A DNA stretch of 47,733 nucleotides. Source: Hungatella hathewayi WAL-18680 (GTDB lineage: Bacteria > Bacillota > Clostridia > Lachnospirales > Lachnospiraceae). The stretch's first letter is position 1. The number at the start of each line of letters is the position of its first letter. Where the stretch lies: contig NZ_JH379027.1 of assembly GCF_000235505.1 (NCBI RefSeq), positions 3,415,405 to 3,463,137 of the forward strand, in the 5' to 3' direction. Positions 32,743 to 41,645 of the stretch are shown piece after piece. The translations under genes were made by a program, and so were the position numbers. The notes beneath the pieces were generated by a model. It ran no database searches and was not told the origin of the DNA. It saw only the letters and a program-made list of their open reading frames with translations.

Positions 32743-34485
32743 CTACGACGCCGCAAACTGACTGTTATAAAGCTCCGCATAGAACCCGCCCTGCCGCAGC
32801 AGACTCTCATGGTCCCCCTGCTCCACAATATGCCCGTCTCTCATCACCAGTATCACATCCGCCTCCCGGATGGTGGAAAGCCGGTGGGCCACGATAAAGC
32901 TAGTCCGTCCCTCCATCATTTTCAGAAAAGCCTTCTGAATCCGTATCTCCGTTCTGGTATCGATGGAGGAGGTGGCCTCATCCAGTATCAGCATCGGCGG
33001 CAGGCACAGCATCACTCTGGCGATACATAAGAGCTGTTTCTGCCCCTGGGACAGGTTGCCTCCGTCCTCGGATATCACCGTGTCGTAGCCGTTTGGCATA
33101 CGCTTGATGAAGCTGTGGGCGTGGGCCTCTTTCGCCGCCTGTATCACCTCATCCAGGGATGCCTCCGGCCGCCCGTAGGCGATATTGTCCCGAATGGTTC
33201 CCGATTTCAGCCAGGTCTCCTGAAGCACCATCCCATAGTTGGCCCGCAGGCTGTCTCTCGTCACCTTCCGGATATCATGTCCCGTCACCCGGATGCTTCC
33301 GGAATCCACGTCATAGAACCGCATCAGCAGATTAATCACCGTACTCTTGCCACAGCCTGTCGGCCCCACAATGGCGATTCTCTGCCCCGGCTTCACATCC
33401 AGATTGAAATTCTCAATCAGCTTCACGTCCGGGTTGTAGGAGAAGAAGACATCCTCCATCTTCACCGTCCCGTCCGCCTTCTCAAGCTTCACCGCGTCCG
33501 GCTCATCCGGCAGAATCGGCTCCTCATCAATCAGGGCAAATACCCTGGCCGCCGATGCCAGTGCGTTCTGAAGCTCCGTCACCACGCCGGATATCTCGTT
33601 AAACGGCTTCGTATACTGGTTGGCATAGCTCAAAAAGCTGGTCAACTGCCCCACGGACAGCAGTCCCCGAATCGCCGCCAGCGCTCCCACAATCCCCACG
33701 CTGGCGTACACCAGCCCGTTGACAAACCGGGTGGCCGGATTGGTGATGGAGGAAAAAAAGATAGCCCTCAGACTGAAGCCCCGGAGCCTCTCATTAATCT
33801 CCTCAAACTCCACCTGCGCCTCCTCCTCGTGGCCGAAGGCCTGCACCACCTTCTGGTTCCCCAGCATCTCATCCACCAGGGAAGTCAGCTCCCCGCGGGT
33901 TTCCGACTGGAGCTTAAACATGGAGTACGTCTTCTTCGCAATGAAACTCGCCACAAACAGGGACACCGGCGTCACACACACCACCACCACCGCAATCACG
34001 GGGTTAATGAAAAACATGAATCCCAGCGTCCCTAAAATGGTCAGCACCCCCGTAAACAGCTGGGTAAATCCCATCAAAAGTCCCTCGGAAAACTGGTCAA
34101 TATCTGCAATCACCCGGCTGATCACATCCCCCGACGGATGGCCGTCAATATACCGGAGCGGCAGGATTTCCAGATGGTCAAATGCCTTCGTCCGGATATC
34201 CTTCACCACCCGGTAGGTGATGATATTGTTGAGATGATTCATCAGCCACTGGGAGACTCCCGTCAGGCAGATGACAAGCGCCATCCGCTTCAGTATCCTC
34301 ATAATCCCTTCAAAATCCACCCGCCCCGGCGCCACAATCAGGTCCACGGCCTGTCCAATCAGAATTGGCGCATACAGCGTGGTGACCACCGTAATCAGGG
34401 CCAGGAACAGTGACAGCAGCACGCCCCATTTGTAGGCGCCGATATAGTCAAGAATTCTCTTAAGCGTTGTCTTATGCCTGTTCAT
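32743..34485 (-). CDS. ABC exporter half-transporter, second subunit
   Basis: A 580-aa subunit with an N-terminal membrane domain of six segments (about 20-310) and an ATPase domain with Walker A VGPTGCGKST, signature LSQGQKQLL and Walker B MLILDEATSSID. The catalytic glutamate is present. The start at 34485 (MNRHKTTLKRIL) is chosen over a longer frame because GGAGG lies 9 nt upstream. It overlaps the end of the preceding gene by 14 bp, so the two are coupled and should form a heterodimer like LmrCD/BmrCD multidrug exporters. The substrate is unknown. Confidence 0.93.
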   Translation of the reverse strand: MNRHKTTLKRILDYIGAYKWGVLLSLFLALITVVTTLYAPILIGQAVDLIVAPGRVDFEGIMRILKRMALVICLTGVSQWLMNHLNNIITYRVVKDIRTKAFDHLEILPLRYIDGHPSGDVISRVIADIDQFSEGLLMGFTQLFTGVLTILGTLGFMFFINPVIAVVVVCVTPVSLFVASFIAKKTYSMFKLQSETRGELTSLVDEMLGNQKVVQAFGHEEEAQVEFEEINERLRGFSLRAIFFSSITNPATRFVNGLVYASVGIVGALAAIRGLLSVGQLTSFLSYANQYTKPFNEISGVVTELQNALASAARVFALIDEEPILPDEPDAVKLEKADGTVKMEDVFFSYNPDVKLIENFNLDVKPGQRIAIVGPTGCGKSTVINLLMRFYDVDSGSIRVTGHDIRKVTRDSLRANYGMVLQETWLKSGTIRDNIAYGRPEASLDEVIQAAKEAHAHSFIKRMPNGYDTVISEDGGNLSQGQKQLLCIARVMLCLPPMLILDEATSSIDTRTEIRIQKAFLKMMEGRTSFIVAHRLSTIREADVILVMRDGHIVEQGDHESLLRQGGFYAELYNSQFAAS

Positions 34486-36223
34486 CCCGCAGCACCTCCT
34501 CTGATAACTGGGACAGACAGATTTCCCGGTAAACATCGCAGGTCTTTAATAACTCCCTGTGGGTTCCGCTTCCGGCCAGATGGCCGTCGTCCAGAACCAA
34601 TATCCTGTCCGAATTTCGAATGGAGGACGCCCGCTGGGACACGATAAACACGGTCATATCCCTCGTGTTCTCCCGGATGGCCTTTCTCAGGGCCGCATCC
34701 GTGGCAAAGTCAAGGGCCGACGCGCTGTCATCCAGAATCAGAATCTCCGGCCGCTTCACCAAAGCCCTGGCGATGGTCAGCCGCTGTTTCTGCCCGCCTG
34801 ATAAGTTCTTCCCGCCCTGCAGAATGGGCAGATCAAGCCCCTCATTCTTTTCCTCCACAAAGGCAGCCGCCTGGGCCGTCCGAAGGGCCTCGTAGATTTC
34901 CTCATCGGTGGCGTCCTTCTTGCCCCACCGGATATTATCCCGGATGGTGCCTTTAAACAGCACCGCCTTCTGTGGCACAATTCCAATCTTATCCCGCAGC
35001 TGCTCAAAGGAGTACTCCTTCACATCCACGCCGTCCACCAGCACGGCTCCCGTGGTGGCGTCATAGAACCGTGGAATCATATTCACCAGGGTGGACTTGC
35101 CGGAACCGGTACCGCCGATAATGCCGATGGTCTGTCCCTTCTCCGCCGCAAAGGAGATTTCCTCCAGGGATTCCTCCTTCGCCCCGGCGTACACAAAACC
35201 AAGATTTTGAAACTCCACCTTCGTCCGCCCGCTGCCGGAATCCACCGTTCCCCCACGGTTCTTCTCCGCAAGGCCGCCTGGTATGTCAAACACGGAGCTG
35301 ATACGGTTGGCGCTTGCCAGGGATTTGGAGATGATGATAATCAGGTTGGCCAGTTTCACCAACTCCACCAGAATCTGCGACATATAATTGACCAGAGCCA
35401 CCACTTCCCCCTGGGTAATGACGCCGTTTTCCACCTGCCAGCTCCCCGTCCAGATCAGCACGATAATGGCCCCATTGATAATGATGTAAGTCACCGGATT
35501 CATCAGTGCCGAAATCTTTCCCACAAATACCTGGAACTGCACCAGAAGTCCATTTTCCTCATCAAACTTTCTGCACTCGTCCTGCTGCCGGTTGAAGGCC
35601 CGGACCACTCTGGCTCCCAGAAGATTCTCCCTGGTGGTCAGAAGCACCCGGTCCAGCTGCCTCTGCACCTTCTTGTACAGCGGCATGCTGATAATCAGAA
35701 TCCCAAACACCACCACCGAGAGCAGCGGAATCGCCACCACAAAGATCAGCGCGGATTTCACATCGATGGTAAACGCCATCACCATAGCGCCAAACACGAT
35801 GAAGGGTGAGCGCAGAAACAGGCGCAGAACCATGTTGACTCCGTTCTGCACCTGATTGGCATCGCTGGTCATTCTGGTCACCAGGGTCGCCGTCCCCACC
35901 GTGTCTATCTCCGAGTAGGAGAAGGTGTTGATATGTTTAAATAAATCGTTGCGCAGCGCCGTTCCAAATCCCACCGCCGCCCTCGCGCTGAAATACTGGG
36001 CCGTCAGGGAACAGGTCAGCCCCACCACGCCCAACAGTATCAGGACACCGCCCATTTTTAAAATGTAGCCGGTGTCACTGTTTTTAATTCCGATATCAAT
36101 GATTTTCGCCATCACCAGGGGCACGAACAGTTCAAAGCTGGCCTCCAGCATTTTAAACAGCGGTCCCAGAATACTCTCCAGTTTATAATCCTTTAAATAT
36201 TTCAGTAATTTCTTCACGAACAT
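34472..36223 (-). CDS. ABC exporter half-transporter, first subunit
   Basis: A 583-aa subunit with six membrane segments and an ATPase with Walker A IGGTGSGKST, signature LSGGQKQRL and Walker B ILILDDSASALDF. Here the residue after the Walker B aspartate is aspartate (ILDD), not the usual glutamate. This matches the degenerate ATP site of heterodimeric exporters, where the partner gene supplies the working site. The membrane part starts MFVKKLLKYLKDYK. It is the first gene of the pair and lies 60 bp downstream of degV. Confidence 0.93.
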   Translation of the reverse strand: MFVKKLLKYLKDYKLESILGPLFKMLEASFELFVPLVMAKIIDIGIKNSDTGYILKMGGVLILLGVVGLTCSLTAQYFSARAAVGFGTALRNDLFKHINTFSYSEIDTVGTATLVTRMTSDANQVQNGVNMVLRLFLRSPFIVFGAMVMAFTIDVKSALIFVVAIPLLSVVVFGILIISMPLYKKVQRQLDRVLLTTRENLLGARVVRAFNRQQDECRKFDEENGLLVQFQVFVGKISALMNPVTYIIINGAIIVLIWTGSWQVENGVITQGEVVALVNYMSQILVELVKLANLIIIISKSLASANRISSVFDIPGGLAEKNRGGTVDSGSGRTKVEFQNLGFVYAGAKEESLEEISFAAEKGQTIGIIGGTGSGKSTLVNMIPRFYDATTGAVLVDGVDVKEYSFEQLRDKIGIVPQKAVLFKGTIRDNIRWGKKDATDEEIYEALRTAQAAAFVEEKNEGLDLPILQGGKNLSGGQKQRLTIARALVKRPEILILDDSASALDFATDAALRKAIRENTRDMTVFIVSQRASSIRNSDRILVLDDGHLAGSGTHRELLKTCDVYREICLSQLSEEVLRDEQA

Positions 36224-36283
36224 TCCTCCGCGGGTTTCTATGGCCGGCAGAACTGCCGGCCGTATGATGTCTGTACTGCTCTC

Positions 36284-37129
36284 TTACTTTAAATAGGCTC
36301 CGAATACCGCACAGCCAGGTCCGCCGTGGGTGCCAATCACGGTGCCGATGCGGCTCTCCACAAAGCCGGAGATATCCATCTTCCCTTTTAAATATTCCTT
36401 AAACGGCACAAACACATCCATGTCCCCCGTGTAGCCGATGCACATCTCCCGGTCAAAATCCAGCCCTCCATCGCTCTCTATCAGCTTTAACATCTTGGCA
36501 TACGCGCCGTGCTGTCCCCTGGCCATCCCCGCCAGTTTTACCACGCCGGTGTTGGCGATGGTGATAACCGGCTTTAAGTTCAGCATGGAACCGGCCGCCG
36601 CCCCCACCTTGGAGAGACGTCCGCCCTTTTCTAAGTACGTCAAATCGCCGATGGCCGCGTAAATGCAGTAATGGCTCTTTTCCGCCTCCAGAATCTTATA
36701 AATCTCCCGGCCGGATTTTCCTTCCTCCGCCAGTTTCAGGCCCCGCCGCACCATCATCAGCATGGTGCAGGTCACCTGCATGCTGTCGACAATGTAAATA
36801 TTATCGTATTCGCACATTTCCTTCGCAATTGTGGCGCTCTGGAAGGTACCGCTCAAGTTGGAGCTGATGGTCACAACCACCACGTCGTCCCCGGCCTCCT
36901 TCGCCTCCTGGAACACGGTCAAAAATGCCTCCGGGTCCGGCTGGCTGGTAGTCGGCAGCTTCTCCGACGACACCAGGCGCTGGTAGAACTCCTCCAGCTG
37001 CATGTCCACGCCGTCCAGAAACTCTTCCTCGCCAAATAATACCTTCAAAGGGATTAACGTGACACCCCACGCCTTTGCTCTCTCCGGTCCAATATCGGAT
37101 GTGGAATCCGCCATAATTCTAACACTCAT
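36284..37129 (-). CDS. DegV family fatty-acid-binding protein
   Basis: A 281-aa cytosolic protein. Family features are MADSTSDIGPERAKAWGVTLIPLKVLF, TSQPDPEAFLTVFQEA, and TISSNLSGTFQSA with the conserved serine that holds the lipid carboxylate, then KGGRLSKVGA and HGGPGCAVFG. DegV/FakB proteins bind fatty acids and present them to the kinase FakA; no fakA is in the window. The start at 37129 is favoured by AGGAGGG 8 nt before it, rather than the in-frame ATG 21 bp upstream. Confidence 0.94.
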   Translation of the reverse strand: MSVRIMADSTSDIGPERAKAWGVTLIPLKVLFGEEEFLDGVDMQLEEFYQRLVSSEKLPTTSQPDPEAFLTVFQEAKEAGDDVVVVTISSNLSGTFQSATIAKEMCEYDNIYIVDSMQVTCTMLMMVRRGLKLAEEGKSGREIYKILEAEKSHYCIYAAIGDLTYLEKGGRLSKVGAAAGSMLNLKPVITIANTGVVKLAGMARGQHGAYAKMLKLIESDGGLDFDREMCIGYTGDMDVFVPFKEYLKGKMDISGFVESRIGTVIGTHGGPGCAVFGAYLK

Positions 37130-37161
37130 ATTAATCCCTCCTGTATTCATAATTTTTTTAC

Positions 37162-37190
37162 ATCATAACATATTCCATTTAAAATGTGAA
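37162..37190 (-). promoter_or_regulatory. Promoter of degV
   Basis: TTCACA (37185-37190) and TATGAT (37162-37167) are spaced by 17 bp on the minus strand. The -35 lies in the last codons of metH. Confidence 0.45.
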
Positions 37191-39704
37191 GTTCAATGAT
37201 TCCGCATAATTGACCGACGCCATGGCATCTTTGCAATATTGGTCGGCTCCGATGGTCTTTGCGTAATCCTCTGTCAGCACGGCTCCGCCCACCATCACCT
37301 TCACCCATGGGGCGTCCACTCGAAGTCGTCTGATCGTCTCCTCCATGCTGGGTACCGTGGTTGTCATCAGGGCGCTCAGTCCCACCAGCGGCGCCTTCTG
37401 GGCCACCGCCGTCTCCACCACCAGCTCCGGAGGAACGTCCTTGCCCAAATCTATCACGTCATAGCTGTAATTTTCCAGCAGTACCTTGACGATATTCTTG
37501 CCGATGTCGTGGATATCCCCCTTCACCGTGGCAAGAATGATCTTCCCCTTCTTCTCCTGCACCTGGCCGCTCTTTGCCATCCGCTCCTTAATGATTTCAA
37601 ATGCGGACTTGGCCGCCTCGGCGCTCATGAGAAGCTGTGGAAGGAAAATGGTCCCCTTCTCAAAGCCCTTTCCCACGGTGTCCAGGGCCGGTATCATTTC
37701 CTCGTTGATAATGGTCAGAGCATCCTTGGTCTCAAGAAGTGAGGTGACCGCCTTTTGCGCTCCGTCTTTCAGACCCTTTAAAATGCTGTCGCCGAGGGAC
37801 ATCATGCCGCCGGCCCCCTGGCCGGCCCCACCTTCTGGGCCGCCTGTGCCAGTTCCGGCTCCGGATGACGCTCCCTGGCCGCCTGCCACACCTCCGGCTC
37901 CGCCCATCGCGCTGCCTCCCTTCGGGAGGGTCGCTCCCAAACCAGCCGTCTGGCCTCCGTATATTCGGATATAGTCCCCGCACTGGGCATCCATATCCGC
38001 CAGCGCGCGGAAACTGTAATACGCTCTCATCATGGCCTCGGAGTTTGGATTGATAATCGCCGCGCTCAAGCCATTCTGCAGCGCCATGGTGAAAAACGCC
38101 GCGTTGATAATCTCCCGCTGTGGCAGACCGAAGGAGATATTGGACACTCCCAGGATCGTTCCTCCCCCCAGTTCCTCCCGGACCCGCCGCACCGTCTCCA
38201 ATGTGGTCAGCGCCCCCTTGCTGTCGGAGCTGACTGTCAGGCACAGAGAGTCAATTAAAATATCCTCCGGCTCAATCCCGTACTCCGCCGCCCTTTCATA
38301 TATCTTCTTCGCAATGGCGATCCGCCCGTCGGCTGTCTCCGGGATGCCGCTCTCGTCCAGAGCCAAGGCCACTACCACACCGCCATACTTCTTCACCAGC
38401 GGGAAGACGGCCCTCATGGACTCCTCCTTCCCGTTTACGGAGTTGATAAGCGGTTTTCCATTATAGATTCTCATGGCCCGCTCCATGGCATTTACATCTG
38501 AGGTATCGATCTGAAGGGGCAGATCCACTATGCTCTGAAGCTCCCTCACCACTTCCTCCATCATGGACGGCTCATCTATCTCCGGCAGTCCCACATTTAC
38601 ATCCAGCACGTGGGCGCCATTGTCCTGCTGTACCACGCCTTCCCGCAGAATGTAATCCAGATTGTGCTCCCGGAGGGCCTGCTTGAATTTGGATTTCCCG
38701 GTGGGGTTGATTCTCTCCCCAATCAGAACCGGCTCCCGGCCAATCTCCACCGCATGGGCAAAGGACGAGATGACGCACCGGTGTTTCTTCTCCGGATATT
38801 TCTGTGGCAGACCGGCGCACCGGTTCACCACCTTCTGTATATGCTCCGGCGTGGTTCCGCAGCAGCCGCCTACCGCATTAGCCCCCATCCGGACAATCTC
38901 TTCCATGACGGCCGCAAATTCATCGGCGTCAATGTCGTACACCGTCTTTCCGCCCTCGCTTCTTGGAAGTCCCGCATTGGGGTTGACGATGACGGGAATG
39001 GACGCTGCCGTCAGCATTTCCGCCAGGATACCCTTCATCTGAATGGGGCCGAGACCACAGTTGATGCCGAGGGCGTCCACCCCAAGGCCCTCCAGCAGGG
39101 CCACGGCGGAATACACATCGCCGCCGGTCAGCAGCTTGCCCTTTGCGTCAAACGTCATGGTGGCGGTCACCGGCAGCTGGCAGTTCTCCTTTGCCGCAAG
39201 GATGGCCGCCTTGGTCTCATAGCCGTCGCTCATGGTTTCGATGTGGACGAAGTCCGCTCCCGCCGCGGCGCCGGCCAGCACCACTTCCTTATATAACTCA
39301 TACGCCTCCTCAAATCCCAGGTCGCCTAACGGTTTTAACAGCTTCCCCGTGGGGCCCAGGTCCAGGGCGATATATCCCCTTCCAGCTTCCTCCACGGCCG
39401 CCTTCGCGTTTTCTACGGCGGCGGTCACGATTTCCTTTACGGTGTAGTCCGATGTGTGGCTTACGTGAGCCAGGCCGGGGCAGGCGCTCCTGTATTTCAG
39501 GCCATTGGCGCCGAAGGTGTTGGTGGTCAGCACGTCGCAGCCGGCATTTAAGTAGTCTCGGTGTACTTCACGCAGAACCTCCGGGTGGAGGATATTCCAG
39601 GTCTCCGGCAGTTCTCCCGGCCCAAGCCCCCTGGCCTGGAGAAGACTTCCCATTCCTCCGTCAAAAAATACAATTCTCTCTCTGATAGCTTCCAATATCC
39701 CCAT
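37179..39704 (-). CDS. metH: Cobalamin-dependent methionine synthase, lacking the reactivation domain
   Basis: An 841-aa enzyme that moves the methyl group of methyl-tetrahydrofolate to homocysteine through B12. Domains in order: homocysteine-binding (1-310) with zinc cysteines in GINCGLGP and GGCCGTTP; pterin-binding (about 330-590) with IGERINPTGKSKFKQAL; a long Gly/Ala/Ser-rich linker (about 590-635); then the B12 cap and B12-binding domain with DIHDIGKN (about 728), whose histidine binds cobalt. The AdoMet-binding reactivation domain of E. coli MetH is missing; a separate protein at 39847-40488 supplies it. The start at 39704 (MGILEAIRE) fits an AGAGG site. Confidence 0.94.
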   Translation of the reverse strand: MGILEAIRERIVFFDGGMGSLLQARGLGPGELPETWNILHPEVLREVHRDYLNAGCDVLTTNTFGANGLKYRSACPGLAHVSHTSDYTVKEIVTAAVENAKAAVEEAGRGYIALDLGPTGKLLKPLGDLGFEEAYELYKEVVLAGAAAGADFVHIETMSDGYETKAAILAAKENCQLPVTATMTFDAKGKLLTGGDVYSAVALLEGLGVDALGINCGLGPIQMKGILAEMLTAASIPVIVNPNAGLPRSEGGKTVYDIDADEFAAVMEEIVRMGANAVGGCCGTTPEHIQKVVNRCAGLPQKYPEKKHRCVISSFAHAVEIGREPVLIGERINPTGKSKFKQALREHNLDYILREGVVQQDNGAHVLDVNVGLPEIDEPSMMEEVVRELQSIVDLPLQIDTSDVNAMERAMRIYNGKPLINSVNGKEESMRAVFPLVKKYGGVVVALALDESGIPETADGRIAIAKKIYERAAEYGIEPEDILIDSLCLTVSSDSKGALTTLETVRRVREELGGGTILGVSNISFGLPQREIINAAFFTMALQNGLSAAIINPNSEAMMRAYYSFRALADMDAQCGDYIRIYGGQTAGLGATLPKGGSAMGGAGGVAGGQGASSGAGTGTGGPEGGAGQGAGGMMSLGDSILKGLKDGAQKAVTSLLETKDALTIINEEMIPALDTVGKGFEKGTIFLPQLLMSAEAAKSAFEIIKERMAKSGQVQEKKGKIILATVKGDIHDIGKNIVKVLLENYSYDVIDLGKDVPPELVVETAVAQKAPLVGLSALMTTTVPSMEETIRRLRVDAPWVKVMVGGAVLTEDYAKTIGADQYCKDAMASVNYAESLNFTF

Positions 39705-39846
39705 ATCCGTCATCCTCTTTTCGTATCCATGATTTTGTTTCCCTCTATCTGACACCATCCGCATCCTTTGTCCGATATTCGTTCTTCACCATCCAGTCCG
39801 GTTTATGTTCTCTATCTCCAACACATCCAGTCCAGTTTTACGCGCT

Positions 39847-40488
39847 CTACCGCCGGTACATGCAGTCCGTTTTCTCACAGACCTCGCACCCTCTCACGGT
39901 ACAGTCTCTCCGTATCCGGCTGATTCCAATCACGGCCGTCACGGATTTGGCGGGGGCCATGAGCAGGCTGTCTGTCAGCGTGATGCCAATCCGTTTTCCC
40001 GTCTCCAGCGCGCCGGTTAACTCCTTCTGGCATTCCAGCGGGAAATCCCCATATCCCGGACTAAACCTGGGGCGCAGATACCAGCCCTCCGCCTCAAACT
40101 CCGCTTTCAGCCTGGCATTTTCCTCGTTGCAGTAATCCTCCAGCATGGCCGCGGCCTCCGCCTGTAAAACCACAGCCTTGCTCATCTGAATCCGGTTGTA
40201 TTTCTGTATCAGCATATCCACCGGGACCCCCAGGGTCGCCGCGAACAGCAGTATTTTCTCACAGTCCTTCAGGTTCTTTCTCAAACTCTTACTGCGAGTC
40301 TGAAAACAGGAGGCGTCAATCCCGTCCTCCTCAAAAAAATGCAGGTCATAGGTACGGCTGATGCTCTTTGGGGAGGCCGCAGCCGAAAGTTCGTCCCAAC
40401 ACTCCCGCATCAGTTTTGACACCTGCTCATCTGCGCTCTGTCTGCCGTATCCCAGATACCGCAGCACCTCGTTCTCATTCATCTCCAT
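39847..40488 (-). CDS. Stand-alone methionine synthase activation domain protein
   Basis: A 213-aa protein like the C-terminal activation domain of MetH, which binds AdoMet and reductively remethylates oxidised B12. The signature RPRFSPGYGDFPL (AdoMet-binding RxxxGY) is present, followed by ISRIRRDCTVRGCEVCEKTDC with Cys residues at the C-terminus. It lies between metF and metH, completing the split enzyme. The start is uncertain among several close ATGs; 40488 is chosen for an AGGTGA site 6 nt upstream. Confidence 0.88.
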   Translation of the reverse strand: MEMNENEVLRYLGYGRQSADEQVSKLMRECWDELSAAASPKSISRTYDLHFFEEDGIDASCFQTRSKSLRKNLKDCEKILLFAATLGVPVDMLIQKYNRIQMSKAVVLQAEAAAMLEDYCNEENARLKAEFEAEGWYLRPRFSPGYGDFPLECQKELTGALETGKRIGITLTDSLLMAPAKSVTAVIGISRIRRDCTVRGCEVCEKTDCMYRR

Positions 40489-40559
40489 ACCCATCACCTG
40501 CTGTTCATGTTCATCTTATCTTTTACACCGTTTCCCATCCTGTCGCCCCGGACACACTC

Positions 40560-41417
40560 CTACAAGATCTCCGACAAACTGTCCATAATCCGCTTCGCCA
40601 CATCCGGCTTGTTCATGGAATACACATGGATTCCGTTGACGCCGTTGGCAATCAAATCGATAATCTGCTCCGTGGCGTAGGCGATACCCGCCTGCTTCAT
40701 CGCCGCCGGATTGTCCCCAAACCGGTCAAGAATTGCCTTGAATCTGGCCGGCAGATAGGTGCCGGACATCTGGCAGATCCGCTTAATCTGGGCCACGTTA
40801 GTCACCGGCATAATCCCCGCCACCACAGGAACCGTGATGCCCCGTTCCCGGATGCGGTAGAGATAATTATATAGAATGTTATTGTCAAAGAACATCTGGG
40901 TCGTCACGAAATCGCAGCCGGCTTCCACCTTCTCCTTCAAATATCCAATATCCGCCGTCTTGTTCACCGACTCAACATGCCCCTCCGGGTAACAGGCGGC
41001 GCCCACACAGAAGTCCCCCGTCTGCTTTATCTCATAAATCAGCTGGGAGGCATAGCGGTAATCCGTCTCCACCACGCCGTCCTTTGGGATATCCCCCCGC
41101 AAAGCCAGCACATTTTCCAGATTGCGCTCCTTCAATTCCTCCAGGACCTGGTGAACCTGGGACTTGGTGGAGGACACGCAGGTCAAATGAGCCAGCGCCG
41201 GCACCTGGTAGGTGTTGCTCAGCATGGAGGCGATATCCACCGTATAACGGCTGGTCCCCCCGCCTGCCCCGTAGGTCACGCTCATAAAGGCCGGTGACAG
41301 CCCTGCACTCTCCACCGCCGCCTTCTCCACCGACTCATATTTATCTTCCGTCTTGGGCGGAAATACCTCAAATGACAGCGTTGGTTTTCCCTGGCCCAGT
41401 ATATCCTTAATCTTCAT
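40560..41417 (-). CDS. metF: Methylenetetrahydrofolate reductase
   Basis: A 285-aa flavoenzyme that makes methyl-THF for MetH. Typical segments are PTLSFEVFPPKTEDKYES, AFMSVTYGAGGGTSRYTVDIA, HLTCVSSTKSQVHQVLEEL, LALRGDIP, and GCDFVTTQMFFDNNILYNYL with PVVAGIMPVTN. The length is normal. It leads a metF, activation-protein, metH series (gaps 71 and 142 bp) all on the minus strand, so the methyl branch of methionine synthesis is together here. AGGAGAA lies 10 nt before the start. Confidence 0.96.
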   Translation of the reverse strand: MKIKDILGQGKPTLSFEVFPPKTEDKYESVEKAAVESAGLSPAFMSVTYGAGGGTSRYTVDIASMLSNTYQVPALAHLTCVSSTKSQVHQVLEELKERNLENVLALRGDIPKDGVVETDYRYASQLIYEIKQTGDFCVGAACYPEGHVESVNKTADIGYLKEKVEAGCDFVTTQMFFDNNILYNYLYRIRERGITVPVVAGIMPVTNVAQIKRICQMSGTYLPARFKAILDRFGDNPAAMKQAGIAYATEQIIDLIANGVNGIHVYSMNKPDVAKRIMDSLSEIL

Positions 41418-41482
41418 TCCACATGTTCTCCTATCTTCCGTCTCTTAAAACATCCAATACTTGTCTACCCTGAATTTTCACA

Positions 41483-41550
41483 GGCAAAAAGGCCGAAAAT
41501 CCTCTGCCCATGTGCAAGCACACAACACAAATTCATTTCGACCTTTTGCC
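41483..41550 (-). promoter_or_regulatory. Large hairpin in the metF leader, possible attenuator
   Basis: On the minus strand GGCAAAAGGTCGAAAT (41550-41535) pairs with ATTTTCGGCCTTTTTGCC (41500-41483), with two small bulges. The 3' arm holds TTTTT, so the inner stem can act as a terminator. It lies 65 bp before metF and about 95 nt after the end of hflC. It may be the hflC terminator or an attenuator for metF. Confidence 0.5.
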
Positions 41551-41557
41551 GCTTCTT

Positions 41558-41599
41558 GCCTGCCTGGGTGTTTTCGTTTTAGTATAACACCCGGCAGGC
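41558..41599. repeat. Long inverted repeat between hflC and metF
   Basis: GCCTGCCTGGGTGTT and AACACCCGGCAGGC pair over 14 positions with one bulge around a 13-nt loop. A -10-like TATACT on the minus strand lies in the loop. It has no T-run and its role is unclear. Confidence 0.5.
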
Positions 41600-41645
41600 T
41601 TATCCTGCAATCTTTTTTTCCAATCTTTCCCGGCCTCAGCGCATC

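Noticed and set aside
41458-41640. SAM (S-box) or cobalamin riboswitch before metF
   Set aside because: No S-box core elements or B12-box could be recognised, so only the hairpins are reported.
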